Source: Roseococcus sp.
GTDB lineage: Bacteria > Pseudomonadota > Alphaproteobacteria > Acetobacterales > Acetobacteraceae
Assembly: GCF_019747315.1 (NCBI RefSeq)
Contig: NZ_JAIEQY010000090.1
Coordinates: 1-40,159, forward strand
DNA: 40,159 nt
Reading direction: 5' to 3'
Each line of letters opens with the position of its first letter. Positions within the stretch are counted from its first letter, which is position 1. The notes beneath the pieces were generated by a model. It was given only the letters and a program-made list of their open reading frames with translations, made no database searches and was not told the origin of the DNA. The position numbers were made by a program, and so were the translations under genes. Positions 8,384-15,929 of this stretch are shown piece after piece.

Positions 8384-9283
8384 ATGTTCACCAGGAGAGA
8401 CATCATGAAGACCACCCTCGCCGCCGGCGCCACCGTCATGACGGCTGCCGGCATCGGCAGCGCTGCCGCGGCCGGCCTGACCTGGCGCCACCTTCCCGCC
8501 GGGCCCACCGGCTTCTTCCGCGCGCCGGTGCTGGTCTCGGGCGCGACCGAGGCGCTGCTCATCGACGGTGGCTTCACGCTGTCCGACGGCCGCGCTGTCG
8601 CCGAGGCTATCAGGTCCACGGGCAAGCGGCTCACCGCGGTCTATGTCAGCCAGAGCGACCCCGACTATTACTTCAGCCTGCGCCCGATCAAGGAAGCCTT
8701 CCCCGAGGCCCGGGTCATCGCAGCACCGGAGACGGTCGCCGCCATCCGCGAGAATGTTGAGAAGAAGCTCGCGGCCTGGGGGCCGCAGCTGCGGGACAAT
8801 GGCCCGCAGGCGCTGGCCGATGTGGTGATCCCCGATGTGTTCGCGGGCAACACCCTCACGGTCGATGGCGAGGCGATCGAGATCGTGGATGCCGAGGGCC
8901 TGCCGAACCGCCGCCATCTCTGGGTTCCGTCGCTCCAGGCGGTGTTCGGCGGCGTGCTGGTCTTCTCGGGCGTCCATGTCTGGACCGCCGATACGCAGAG
9001 CCGCGAACTGCGCGCGGCCTGGGTCGCGACGCTCGACAGGATTGCCGCTCGGCAGCCTGCCATCGTCGTGCCTGGCCACATGGTTGCGGATGCGGCGACC
9101 GACCTTTCCGGCGTCACGCACACCAAGGCCTATCTCCTGGCCTTCGAGGAGGAACTCGCGAGGTCACCGACCGCGTCGGCCCCGCTGATCGCGGCGATGA
9201 AGGCCCGCTTCCCCGGCCTTGGCATGGATGTGGCGCTGGATATCGGCGCCAAGGTGGCCACCGGCGAGATGCGGTGGGGCTGA
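8384..9283 (+). CDS. Tat-exported metallo-beta-lactamase-fold protein with degenerate metal motif
   Basis: This 299-residue protein has a twin-arginine signal (TRRDIMKTTLAAGATVMTAAG) and cleavage near 'GSAAAAG', so export to the periplasm is expected. The MBL fold is recognisable by 'EALLIDGGFTLSDGRAV', the loop 'VYVSQSDPDYYFSLRPIKEAF' and the later 'IVVPGHMV'. At the loop where the family has HxHxDH, the residues read S-Q-S-D-P-D-Y, so the first histidines are gone. The usual 'GD' ligand before 'VFSGVHVW' reads GG. An AGGAG lies about 9 bp before the ATG. The downstream SnoaL-like gene overlaps it by one base. Function is unknown. It may bind one metal or none. Confidence 0.8.
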   Translation: MFTRRDIMKTTLAAGATVMTAAGIGSAAAAGLTWRHLPAGPTGFFRAPVLVSGATEALLIDGGFTLSDGRAVAEAIRSTGKRLTAVYVSQSDPDYYFSLRPIKEAFPEARVIAAPETVAAIRENVEKKLAAWGPQLRDNGPQALADVVIPDVFAGNTLTVDGEAIEIVDAEGLPNRRHLWVPSLQAVFGGVLVFSGVHVWTADTQSRELRAAWVATLDRIAARQPAIVVPGHMVADAATDLSGVTHTKAYLLAFEEELARSPTASAPLIAAMKARFPGLGMDVALDIGAKVATGEMRWG

Positions 9284-9681
9284 TGGGCGCGAATCTCGAC
9301 CTCATCCGGGCCACCTACGAGGGTTCGTCGGAGGAGAACGGCCGCAACCTGCTGGCCGCTCTCGCCCCGGATGCCGAGTGGACCGAGGCGGAAGGCTTCC
9401 CCTACGCCGGCACCTATGTCGGTGCGGCCGCGATCATTGCGGGCGTCTTCCAGCGGCTCGGCAGCGAGTGGATCGGCTATCGCGCCGAGGTCCATACCTT
9501 CCTGGAGGATGGCGACCGCGTCGCCGCCTTTGGGGTGTATTCCGGCACCTACAAGGCGACCGGCAAATCCATGCGCGCCGAGTTCGCCCATCTCTACGAG
9601 GTGCGCGATGGACGCATCACGCGCATGCGGCAGTATGTGGACACGGTGATGGTCCGCCGGGCGCTGCCCGAAGGCGGCTGA
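9283..9681 (+). CDS. SnoaL-like / NTF2-superfamily protein
   Basis: This 132-residue protein is a single cone-shaped alpha+beta barrel of the ketosteroid-isomerase-like superfamily. The N-terminal helix is 'LDLIRATYEGSSEENGRNLL', then 'LAPDAEWTEAEGFPYAGTYVG', and the central sheet ends 'FAHLYEVRDGRITRMRQYVDT'. I chose ATG 9283 (TGATG overlap with the upstream stop). A GTG three codons earlier is possible. Such proteins are isomerases, hydrolases or small-ligand binders, and no catalytic assignment can be made from sequence. It is the last gene of the short rightward group and faces the convergent oxidoreductase gene 135 bp away. Confidence 0.82.
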   Translation: MGANLDLIRATYEGSSEENGRNLLAALAPDAEWTEAEGFPYAGTYVGAAAIIAGVFQRLGSEWIGYRAEVHTFLEDGDRVAAFGVYSGTYKATGKSMRAEFAHLYEVRDGRITRMRQYVDTVMVRRALPEGG

Positions 9682-9816
9682 CACGCCAGCCTGCGGCCGG
9701 CCACCCGGCCTGTCGCGCGCGATGCGGCGACGGTGGCTCCGGCCCGTGCCGTCGGTGTTACCGCGCCAGTGGGCGCCGGGTGGCCATCGCCGCCCGCCGC
9801 CCACAAGCCAAGCCTG

Positions 9817-10461
9817 CTAGATTTTGATGAACTCATGCACCGACAGGGGCCCGAAGGGCAGCGACGCCAGCGGCCCGCCGATGTCGAGCGCGCCGAGATC
9901 GACCGGAAAGAAGCCGGTCGCTTCGATGATCTTGCGGATCTCGGCCTTTGCCTCGGCGTCGTCGCCGGAATAAAACAGCACCCGTCGACCCTCGCCCAGC
10001 GTCGGCTGCGCCAGCAGTCTCGAGTCGAGGTGGTTGAACGCCTTCACCACCCGCGCCCCTGGCACGAAGCGGCTGAACAACGCACTCGAATTCTGCCCGT
10101 GCAGGTCGATCGCCTTGACGCCATAGACCGCCAGGGGGTTGGTGGGGTCCTTGGCATCCGGCGAATCCGGGTCCAGGAATTCCAGGGCATTGGTACAATC
10201 CACCACGATGCGGCCAGCCCAAGCGGGCAGCGCGGTGAACACGGTTTCCACGTCGGTCCAGCGCATGGCGGCGAAGACGATGTCGGCGCGCGCTGCCTCT
10301 GCCACCGTGCCGGCGGTGAGGAAGGGGCCAAGTTCCTCGACCAGGGCGGCAAGGGAAGCGGGGCCACGGCGATTGGCGATGGTGGCGGCGATGCCCTTGC
10401 CGGCCAGAATGCGGGCAATGGTGCTGCCGAAGGCGCCGGAGCCGATGATACCAATGGTCAT
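9817..10461 (-). CDS. NADP oxidoreductase, coenzyme F420-dependent type (NAD(P)-binding)
   Basis: This 214-residue protein begins with a Rossmann dinucleotide motif 'MTIGIIGSGAFGSTIARIL' (GxGxxG at residues 7-12), followed by 'ANRRGP' at the end of beta-2, consistent with NADP(H). The later core 'VVDCTNAL' and 'VVKAFNHLDSRLL' matches the F420:NADP oxidoreductase/NADPH-dependent reductase family. I chose ATG 10461. The open frame continues upstream but is unlike the family. Most proteobacterial members reduce small substrates with NADPH without F420. It lies downstream of an rrf2-type gene in the same direction, with a 94-bp gap that could hold a regulated promoter. Confidence 0.85.
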   Translation of the reverse strand: MTIGIIGSGAFGSTIARILAGKGIAATIANRRGPASLAALVEELGPFLTAGTVAEAARADIVFAAMRWTDVETVFTALPAWAGRIVVDCTNALEFLDPDSPDAKDPTNPLAVYGVKAIDLHGQNSSALFSRFVPGARVVKAFNHLDSRLLAQPTLGEGRRVLFYSGDDAEAKAEIRKIIEATGFFPVDLGALDIGGPLASLPFGPLSVHEFIKI

Positions 10462-10555
10462 GAGAGGTTTTCCTTTCGGTTGAGGTGAGGGCAACACAGT
10501 CGCTAGGGTAAAAAGATTGTGTGTCTGCGACGTAACAACACTTTCGGGCAAAGTA

Positions 10556-11002
10556 TCACCAGACGAGCGGCAGGGCGAAACGGCCCAGTCGCGACACCTC
10601 GGCGGCGATATCGGCGATGCTGGTCTGTGCCAGCTCATCCTCCAGCGCCCGGCGCGCTTGCGCGAAAGCCGGTTGGATCGCTTCCAGGATGGTGCCCCCC
10701 ACCGCGCAGTCCTTGCAGGGCGGGGAGCGATGCGTCGGGAACAGGTCCGTGTCCTCGACTGCCTGATAGACATCAAGCAGCCGTATCGCCGCCGCGGGCC
10801 TGGCCAGCAAGGCGCCGCCGCCGGCACCGAGCTGAGATCGGGTCAGCCCGGCCTGCGCCAGGCGGGATAGCAGGCCGCGGATGACGACAGCCCCGGTATT
10901 GGCTGACTTCGCCAAATCCTCCGACCGCAGCGGCCGGCCATCGGTGACGGCAAGCGTTGTCAGGATGTGGATGGCCACGGCGAATCGGGTGCTGGTTGGC
11001 AT
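10556..11002 (-). CDS. Rrf2-family transcriptional regulator
   Basis: This 148-residue protein has an N-terminal winged helix ('TRFAVAIHILTTLAV', 'EDLAKSANTGAVVIRGLLSRLAQAGL' at about 5-50) and the wing 'GAGGGALLARPAAAIRLLDVYQAVE', the Rrf2 signature. The C-terminal part has two cysteines in 'PPCKDCAVGG' (about residues 94-97). Fe-S Rrf2 proteins have three spaced cysteines, so a [2Fe-2S] cluster is not evident. The CxxC may be a thiol sensor as in YwnA/HypR-like members. It directly precedes the NADP oxidoreductase gene and is its likely regulator. Confidence 0.85.
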   Translation of the reverse strand: MPTSTRFAVAIHILTTLAVTDGRPLRSEDLAKSANTGAVVIRGLLSRLAQAGLTRSQLGAGGGALLARPAAAIRLLDVYQAVEDTDLFPTHRSPPCKDCAVGGTILEAIQPAFAQARRALEDELAQTSIADIAAEVSRLGRFALPLVW

Positions 11003-11066
11003 GGTGGTTCCGTTAGTGTGTCGCTGCTTCTATTTCACATTGGGCGCATCGTCAAGGTTGTCTTCG

Positions 11067-11999
11067 TCATCCGGCGCCCGGCACCGACACGGCCGCGGCA
11101 TTGGCGCCGGAGCATTGCTTCAGACGCTCCATCATCCAGCGGCCGGCGGGGCCTGGGGGGCTGGCGATCCGGTAGATTGCCGAGATCTGCAACTGCAATC
11201 CGCCCGGCGGCACATCTTGCACGGATAACTCGACCAGCCGTCCTTCGGCCAGGTCCTGCGCCACGGTGTGCACCGGCATGCCGCCCCAACCCAGGCCGCT
11301 GAGCAGGAAGGCGTGCTTGGCGAACAGGTCGGCCAACCGCCAGGTCATCGGGGACATGACGCCGAACTCGCGGCCCGCCGAAAGGTCGGACCGGTCGGTC
11401 AGCACCAGCTGGACGTGGCGTGCCAGCTCCTCCCGCCCGATCATGCCGCGATGCGCGGCCAGTGGGTGGCTGGCGGCGGCGACCATGATGAAGCTCACGG
11501 TGGTCACGGGCTCCGCCAGCAGCCCCTGCGGCAAGAGCGGCAGCGACCCAACCAGGGCAAAGCTGGCACGGCCGTCAATCACAGGCTGCACCGCGCCCCC
11601 AAGCGCTTCGACGTAAAGCCGGAGGGGCGTGGCGGGAAAGTGGCTGCGGAAGGCGTGTGAAACCTCTGCGATGGCTGTGATCGGGAAGAACACATCGATC
11701 ACCGCCGCCAGCTCCGCCTCCAGCCCGCCAGAGATGCCTTTCGCCCTTGCCTTCATGCAGTCTACGCCGGCCACGATGCCGCGGGCGTCGCCCAGCAGCA
11801 CGCTGCCTTCCCCGGTCAGGCGGGGATAGCGGCCGCTGCGGTCGAACAGAGTGACCGAAAGCTGCGCCTCCAGATTGCCCATGCTTTCACTGATCGCGGA
11901 TTGCGTGCGCCGCAACCTCCTGGCAGCGGCGGAGAAGCTGCCCTCATCCGCGGCTGCCACGAAAATCCGCAACTGATCAAGCGATACACCGTCCAGCAT
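11067..11999 (-). CDS. LysR-family transcriptional regulator
   Basis: This 310-residue protein has a helix-turn-helix at about residues 5-64 ('SLDQLRIFVAAADEGSFSAA', then 'QSAISESMGNLEAQL') and a co-inducer domain from about 95 to the end. I chose ATG 11999 because it gives the standard family N-terminus. The open frame runs 41 codons further upstream across the divergent promoter. It diverges from the SDR gene at 12107. A perfect 8-bp-arm dyad (12007-12025) with a T-N11-A core lies immediately before the start, the classic place for autoregulation and divergent activation. Probable targets are the rightward redox genes. Confidence 0.92.
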   Translation of the reverse strand: MLDGVSLDQLRIFVAAADEGSFSAAARRLRRTQSAISESMGNLEAQLSVTLFDRSGRYPRLTGEGSVLLGDARGIVAGVDCMKARAKGISGGLEAELAAVIDVFFPITAIAEVSHAFRSHFPATPLRLYVEALGGAVQPVIDGRASFALVGSLPLLPQGLLAEPVTTVSFIMVAAASHPLAAHRGMIGREELARHVQLVLTDRSDLSAGREFGVMSPMTWRLADLFAKHAFLLSGLGWGGMPVHTVAQDLAEGRLVELSVQDVPPGGLQLQISAIYRIASPPGPAGRWMMERLKQCSGANAAAVSVPGAG

Positions 12000-12006
12000 G
12001 CCTTCT

Positions 12007-12025
12007 CCATCGGCTGAGCCGATGG
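12007..12025. promoter_or_regulatory. LysR-type operator in the lysR/SDR divergent region
   Basis: CCATCGGC-TGA-GCCGATGG is a perfect 8-bp inverted repeat. It contains T-N11-A (T12010, A12022), the LysR consensus. It lies 8 bp upstream of the lysR start and about 82 bp upstream of the SDR start. The same outline CATCG-N7-CGATG recurs upstream of azoR at 15791-15807. Confidence 0.65.
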
Positions 12026-12106
12026 ATAGTAACAGAAAATCGGGACTTAAACGATGGTTTGCGACTTGCCATCTCAAACTCCGAAATGACGAAACAGGAG
12101 CTTCGG

Positions 12107-12850
12107 ATGGCGGATCATGCATCCCATGAAGGCCGCGTGGCGGTGGTGACGGGCGCGGGGCGTGGCATCGGCGCAGCCATCGCTGCCGAATTTGCCAGCC
12201 GCGGCGCGCAGGTGGTCTGCGTGGACCTGCAGCCGCCGGAGGGCACGGTCGCAGCCATCGGCGCGGCTGCCATTGGCGTCGCCGCCGATGTGTCCGACCG
12301 GGAAGGCTGGGCGGCGGTTGCCCGCGCCGCGGAGGCCGCCTTCGGCGATGTGGGTATCGTCGTCAACAACGCCGCCTTCTATCCCAACCGGCCGATCGAG
12401 GCGCTGGATATCGAAACATGGCGCAAGACCATGGCGGTCAATCTCGACGCGCATTTCCTCTCGGCGCAGCAGTTCATACCTGCGATGCGCCGCCGCCGCT
12501 GGGGGCGCTTTGTCGGCATCTCGTCCAACTCCGTCGGGCTGACGTTGAAGGGCATGAGCCATTACATCGCCTCCAAGATGGGCATCATCGGCTTCATGCG
12601 GGGCCTGGCCAATGATGTCGCCAATGACGGCATCACCTGCAACGCGGTGCTGCCGGGCCTCACCCATACCGTGGCGAGCGAGGCGCAGGGCGAGGAACAG
12701 CGCCGCGCGACCTGGCAGGCCCAGGCCATCCAGCGTTTCGCCGAGCCGGCCGATATCGTGGGGCCGGTCATGTTCCTCACCACCGAGGATGCTGCCTTCA
12801 TGACCGGGCAGGCGCTGGTGGTCGATGGCGGACAATACCGGCTGGGATAG
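12107..12850 (+). CDS. Short-chain dehydrogenase/reductase (SDR)
   Basis: This 247-residue classical SDR has cofactor motif TGAGRGIG (about 13-20), Asp at the end of beta-2 in 'VVCVDLQPP' (preference for NAD(H)), 'NNAAFYPNRP', the catalytic Ser in 'GISSNSVGL', YIASK as YxxxK (about 151-155) and the C-terminal 'TGQALVVDGG'. AGGAG at 12096-12100 sets the start at ATG 12107. An ATG seven codons upstream lacks a good site. It is the first gene of the rightward operon divergent from lysR and is followed by a GMC oxidoreductase, so the pair may carry out successive alcohol/carbonyl oxidations. Substrate unknown. Confidence 0.9.
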   Translation: MADHASHEGRVAVVTGAGRGIGAAIAAEFASRGAQVVCVDLQPPEGTVAAIGAAAIGVAADVSDREGWAAVARAAEAAFGDVGIVVNNAAFYPNRPIEALDIETWRKTMAVNLDAHFLSAQQFIPAMRRRRWGRFVGISSNSVGLTLKGMSHYIASKMGIIGFMRGLANDVANDGITCNAVLPGLTHTVASEAQGEEQRRATWQAQAIQRFAEPADIVGPVMFLTTEDAAFMTGQALVVDGGQYRLG

Positions 12851-12935
12851 CCCGCGGCCCGCGCCGTGCAGGGCGACCGCCGAAGGCGCTTCACATCATC
12901 GCTTCGCCTCCACCGACACGATCAGGATCAACGTC

Positions 12936-14480
12936 ATGACCGATACAACCGGCCTGCCTGAAGCGGGCGCCGTCCGCACGCAGCCAGCGGCCTATTTTGA
13001 TACCATCATCGTCGGCGGCGGCTCCGCCGGCGCGGTGCTTGCCAACCGGCTCAGCGCCGATCCGGCGCGGCGCGTCCTCCTGATCGAGGCGGGCAAGGCC
13101 TATTCGCCCGGTGCCTATCCCGACGCCGTGCGGCGACAGGACCTGCTGGGCGGCGACGCGCCGCATGACTGGGGCTTCGAAAGCGAGCCGGGCGTGCTCG
13201 GCCGCCGGCTGCCGCTCGCCCGCGGAAAGGTGCTGGGCGGGTCCTCCGCCATCAATGGTGCGGTGGCGATGCGGCTGCCGAAATCGGACCATGAGCGCTG
13301 GGCGCGGCAGCATGGCCTGGCCGGGTTCGACTGGGCCGGGGCCCGCCCCTTCTACCAGTCGCTGGAGCGGACCTCCGGCCTGGGCGGCACGGGCCGCGAC
13401 GGCCCCTTCCCGATTCACCAGCTGGGCGAGGAGGAAGTCTCCGAGCAGCACCACGCCTTCATCGCGGCGGCCCTCGCGGCCGGTCATCCGCGCTCCGCGG
13501 GCTTCAACACCGACCAGCCGCTTGGCGTCGGTCCCTATGTCATGAACACGCGGATGGGCGTGCGGCTGAACACCGGCATGACGCTGCTGGGCGATGCGGT
13601 GCGCGCCCTGCCCAACCTGACGATCCGCGACGAGACGCTCGTGGATGCCGTGATCCTGGACGGCGAACGCGCCACCGGGATCCGCCTGGCCGATGGCGAC
13701 ATCATTGCCGGGGGGGAGGTTATCCTCTCCGCCGGCACCTATGCCAGCCCGGCGATCCTCATGCGGTCCGGCATCGGCCCGGCGGCAACGCTGCGCCGGC
13801 TTGAGATTCCGGTGGTGGCCGACCTGCCGGTCGGCAGCCGGCTTCAGGATCATCCCCTGTTCCCGACAGTGTGGTCGATCAGGCGCGATGCGGTGGGCCT
13901 GCCCTATCCGCCGATCGGCGCCATGCTGTGGGGCCCGTCGCGCCATGCGGCCGATGGAGAGGCCGACCTGAACATCAGCACCGCGCCCCTGCCGGAAGGC
14001 GGCCCGACCGGCGCAATGTTCCTGCTGTTCGCGGCGCTGGTGCGGCCGCGTTCCCTGGGTTCGCTGACCATCACGAGTCGCGATCCGCGCGTGCCGCCGA
14101 TGATCGATCCCGGCTTCCTCAAGGATCCCCTGGACCGTGAGCGGCTGGTCGATGGTGTGGAGATGATCCGCGACATCGCGCGCCAGAAGCCCTTCGCCGA
14201 CATGGTCGGTGGGGAACTGGTGCCCGGTGAGGCCGCGCGGGACCGCCCTGCGATCCATGCCGCGCTGCCGGCGGGCATCGCGACCTATCAGCACCCGACC
14301 TCCACCGTGCCGATGGGTGGCGACAGCGATGCGACCGCCGTGGTGGACCTGCACGGACGTGTACGCGGCATTCGCGGCCTTCGGGTGGTCGACGCCTCGA
14401 TCTGGCCCGACGTGCCCTCCGTCGCGACGGCCTTCCCCACCATGATGCTCGCCGAAAGCATCTCGGCGCGCATGGCCTGA
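12936..14480 (+). CDS. GMC-family FAD oxidoreductase (choline dehydrogenase-like), atypical active site
   Basis: This 514-residue flavoenzyme has the FAD-binding 'DTIIVGGGSAGAVLANRLS' (about 19-36), the GMC signature 1 region 'LARGKVLGGSSAINGAV' (about 95-111) and signature 2 'GEVILSAGTYASPAILMRSG' (about 259). The C-terminal catalytic His is present in 'YQHPTSTVPMG'. In the last motif, where relatives read 'SVATN' or 'SGNTN' before the terminal 'MLAE', this protein reads 'SVATAFPTMMLAE', so the second catalytic His/Asn is replaced by Ala. ATG 12936 gives the normal family N-terminus. It probably oxidises an alcohol or related CH-OH group, but activity may be altered. It follows the SDR by 85 bp. 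Confidence 0.88.
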   Translation: MTDTTGLPEAGAVRTQPAAYFDTIIVGGGSAGAVLANRLSADPARRVLLIEAGKAYSPGAYPDAVRRQDLLGGDAPHDWGFESEPGVLGRRLPLARGKVLGGSSAINGAVAMRLPKSDHERWARQHGLAGFDWAGARPFYQSLERTSGLGGTGRDGPFPIHQLGEEEVSEQHHAFIAAALAAGHPRSAGFNTDQPLGVGPYVMNTRMGVRLNTGMTLLGDAVRALPNLTIRDETLVDAVILDGERATGIRLADGDIIAGGEVILSAGTYASPAILMRSGIGPAATLRRLEIPVVADLPVGSRLQDHPLFPTVWSIRRDAVGLPYPPIGAMLWGPSRHAADGEADLNISTAPLPEGGPTGAMFLLFAALVRPRSLGSLTITSRDPRVPPMIDPGFLKDPLDRERLVDGVEMIRDIARQKPFADMVGGELVPGEAARDRPAIHAALPAGIATYQHPTSTVPMGGDSDATAVVDLHGRVRGIRGLRVVDASIWPDVPSVATAFPTMMLAESISARMA

Positions 14481-14532
14481 CGGACCTGCCCCTCAACCGC
14501 ATTCCCCCCACCAGACAGAGAAAGAAGACGCC

Positions 14533-14949
14533 ATGAGTGACAACCCGACCGCCGTGGAATTGCTGCGGCGCAGCCTGGACACGTTCCTGGCCAAGGACAT
14601 GAAGGCCTGGTCCGAGCTGTGCCACGAGGATGTGGTGGTGGAGTTCCCCTTCGCGCCGGCGGGATCGCCGAGCCGGCTGGAAGGCCGCGCCGCGATCTAC
14701 GAATACCTGCGCAACTATCCCGCTGTCATCGACGTCAAGTCCACCTTGATCCTGCGCATCTACGCCGCGGAAGACCCCGCTGTGGCCATCGCGGAATGGA
14801 GCGCATCCGGCCGCGTCCTGACGAACGGCAATCCCTACGAGATGCGCTACGCGACCTTCGCCACCTTCCGCGACGGGCTGATGGTGAACTACCGCGAATA
14901 CTGGAACCCGGCCGCTTTCATGGCCGCCATGGGTGGGTCCGGATTCTAG
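14533..14949 (+). CDS. SnoaL-like / NTF2-superfamily protein
   Basis: This 138-residue protein has the ketosteroid-isomerase-like layout: helix 'AVELLRRSLDTFLAKDMKAW', 'LCHEDVVVEFPFAPAGSPSRL', 'GRAAIYEYLRNYPAVIDVKS' and the final strand 'FATFRDGLMVNYREYWNPAA'. It is soluble, with no signal peptide. A purine-rich AGAGAAAGAAG precedes the ATG. It lies between the GMC oxidoreductase (52 bp upstream) and a second SDR (44 bp downstream) in the LysR-linked operon. It may be an isomerase/hydrolase or a binding protein for the pathway intermediate. It is a different branch from the other SnoaL-like gene at 9283, and no catalytic residues can be assigned securely. Confidence 0.85.
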   Translation: MSDNPTAVELLRRSLDTFLAKDMKAWSELCHEDVVVEFPFAPAGSPSRLEGRAAIYEYLRNYPAVIDVKSTLILRIYAAEDPAVAIAEWSASGRVLTNGNPYEMRYATFATFRDGLMVNYREYWNPAAFMAAMGGSGF

Positions 14950-14993
14950 CGCATCCTCGCGGCCTCCTTTCCAAGTGGAAACAAGGGAACATC

Positions 14994-15761
14994 ATGAACA
15001 TCACCTCAAACAAGGTTTGCCTTGTCACCGGGGGCAGCCGCGGCCTTGGTCGCAGCACCGCCCTGGCGCTTGCCCGCAGTGGCGCGGGCGTCATCATCAC
15101 CTCTCGCACCCAGGCGGACAGCGCGGCGGAAGTGGTACGTGAGGTGGAGCGGCTGGGCGGCAAGGCCGTCGCGCTGCGGCTGGACATGGCGCAGGCCGCG
15201 ACCTTCCCCGCCTTCGTGGATGAGGTGCGGGCGGCGCTCCAGGCGACATGGTCGCGGGAGGGCCTGGATATCCTCGTCAACAATGCCGGCATGGGCATGA
15301 TCGCGCCCATCGCCCAAACCGACGAGGCGATGTTCGATCAGTTGATGGCGGTGCATCTGAAGGGCGTGTTCTTCCTCACGCAGTCGCTGCTGCCATTGAT
15401 CGCCGATGGCGGCCGCATCGTGAACCTCTCTTCGGGACTGACCCGATTCTCACTGCCCGGCTACGCCGCCTATGCGATGATGAAGGGTGGCATCGAGGTG
15501 TTCACGCGCTATCTCGCCAAGGAGCTCGGCCCCCGCGGCATCGCGGTGAATACCGTTGCGCCTGGCGCCATCGAGACGGATTTCGGCGGGGGTGTGGTGC
15601 GAGACAATGCCGGCCTCAACAAGATGATCGCCGGGCAGACCGCGCTCGGCCGTGTCGGCCTGCCGGACGATATCGGCCCGGCGATCGCGGCGCTGCTGTC
15701 ACCGGCCAATGGCTGGGTGAATGCACAACGCATCGAGGTTTCAGGCGGCATGTTCGTCTAG
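14994..15761 (+). CDS. Short-chain dehydrogenase/reductase (SDR)
   Basis: This 255-residue classical SDR has TGGSRGLG at about residues 12-19, 'ITSRTQAD' after beta-2 (Arg rather than Asp, suggesting NADP(H)), 'NNAGMGMIAP', catalytic Ser in 'NLSSGLTRF' and YAMMK as YxxxK (about 165). It ends in the normal substrate-loop segment 'GGMFV'. I chose ATG 14994 after AAGGGAA. The frame is open far upstream, but only inside the SnoaL-like gene. It belongs to the rightward redox operon. The YAMMK and 'GRVGLPDDIG' segments are common in reductases of enone- or ketoacyl-like substrates, but the substrate is unknown. Confidence 0.9.
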   Translation: MNITSNKVCLVTGGSRGLGRSTALALARSGAGVIITSRTQADSAAEVVREVERLGGKAVALRLDMAQAATFPAFVDEVRAALQATWSREGLDILVNNAGMGMIAPIAQTDEAMFDQLMAVHLKGVFFLTQSLLPLIADGGRIVNLSSGLTRFSLPGYAAYAMMKGGIEVFTRYLAKELGPRGIAVNTVAPGAIETDFGGGVVRDNAGLNKMIAGQTALGRVGLPDDIGPAIAALLSPANGWVNAQRIEVSGGMFV

Positions 15762-15790
15762 GCCGACCGTCGCAGTAGCACGTCTGGGAC

Positions 15791-15807
15791 CATCGCCGCG
15801 GCCGATG
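15791..15807. promoter_or_regulatory. Second putative LysR-type operator, upstream of azoR
   Basis: CATCGCCGCGGCCGATG shares the arms CATCG/CGATG, the 7-nt spacing and the T-N11-A core (T15793, A15805) with the dyad at 12007-12025. Thirteen of 17 positions are identical. It lies in the 168-bp gap before the azoreductase start. The same arm pattern also occurs by chance or otherwise inside azoR (16424-16440), so specificity needs testing. Confidence 0.45.
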
Positions 15808-15929
15808 TGTAGCATCGAAAGATCATGGCTGTTCCGGATTTGGCCGCGCGTTGCATCAACGCTGTGCGAAGCGCCATCCGGCTCTCACCTCGTCACCTGG
15901 CGCACAAGGCGCCGTCAAAGGATCATCAC

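Noticed and set aside
9682-9816. Possible bidirectional terminator between convergent genes
   Set aside because: GC-rich inverted pieces exist but there is no clear stem followed by a U-tract on either strand.
10462-10827. N-terminal extension of the NADP oxidoreductase frame
   Set aside because: The Rossmann motif begins right at ATG 10461. The upstream part is the Rrf2 gene read in another frame.
12891-14354. Open frame of 487 codons antisense to the GMC gene
   Set aside because: The plus-strand gene has complete GMC motifs and the antisense frame has none.
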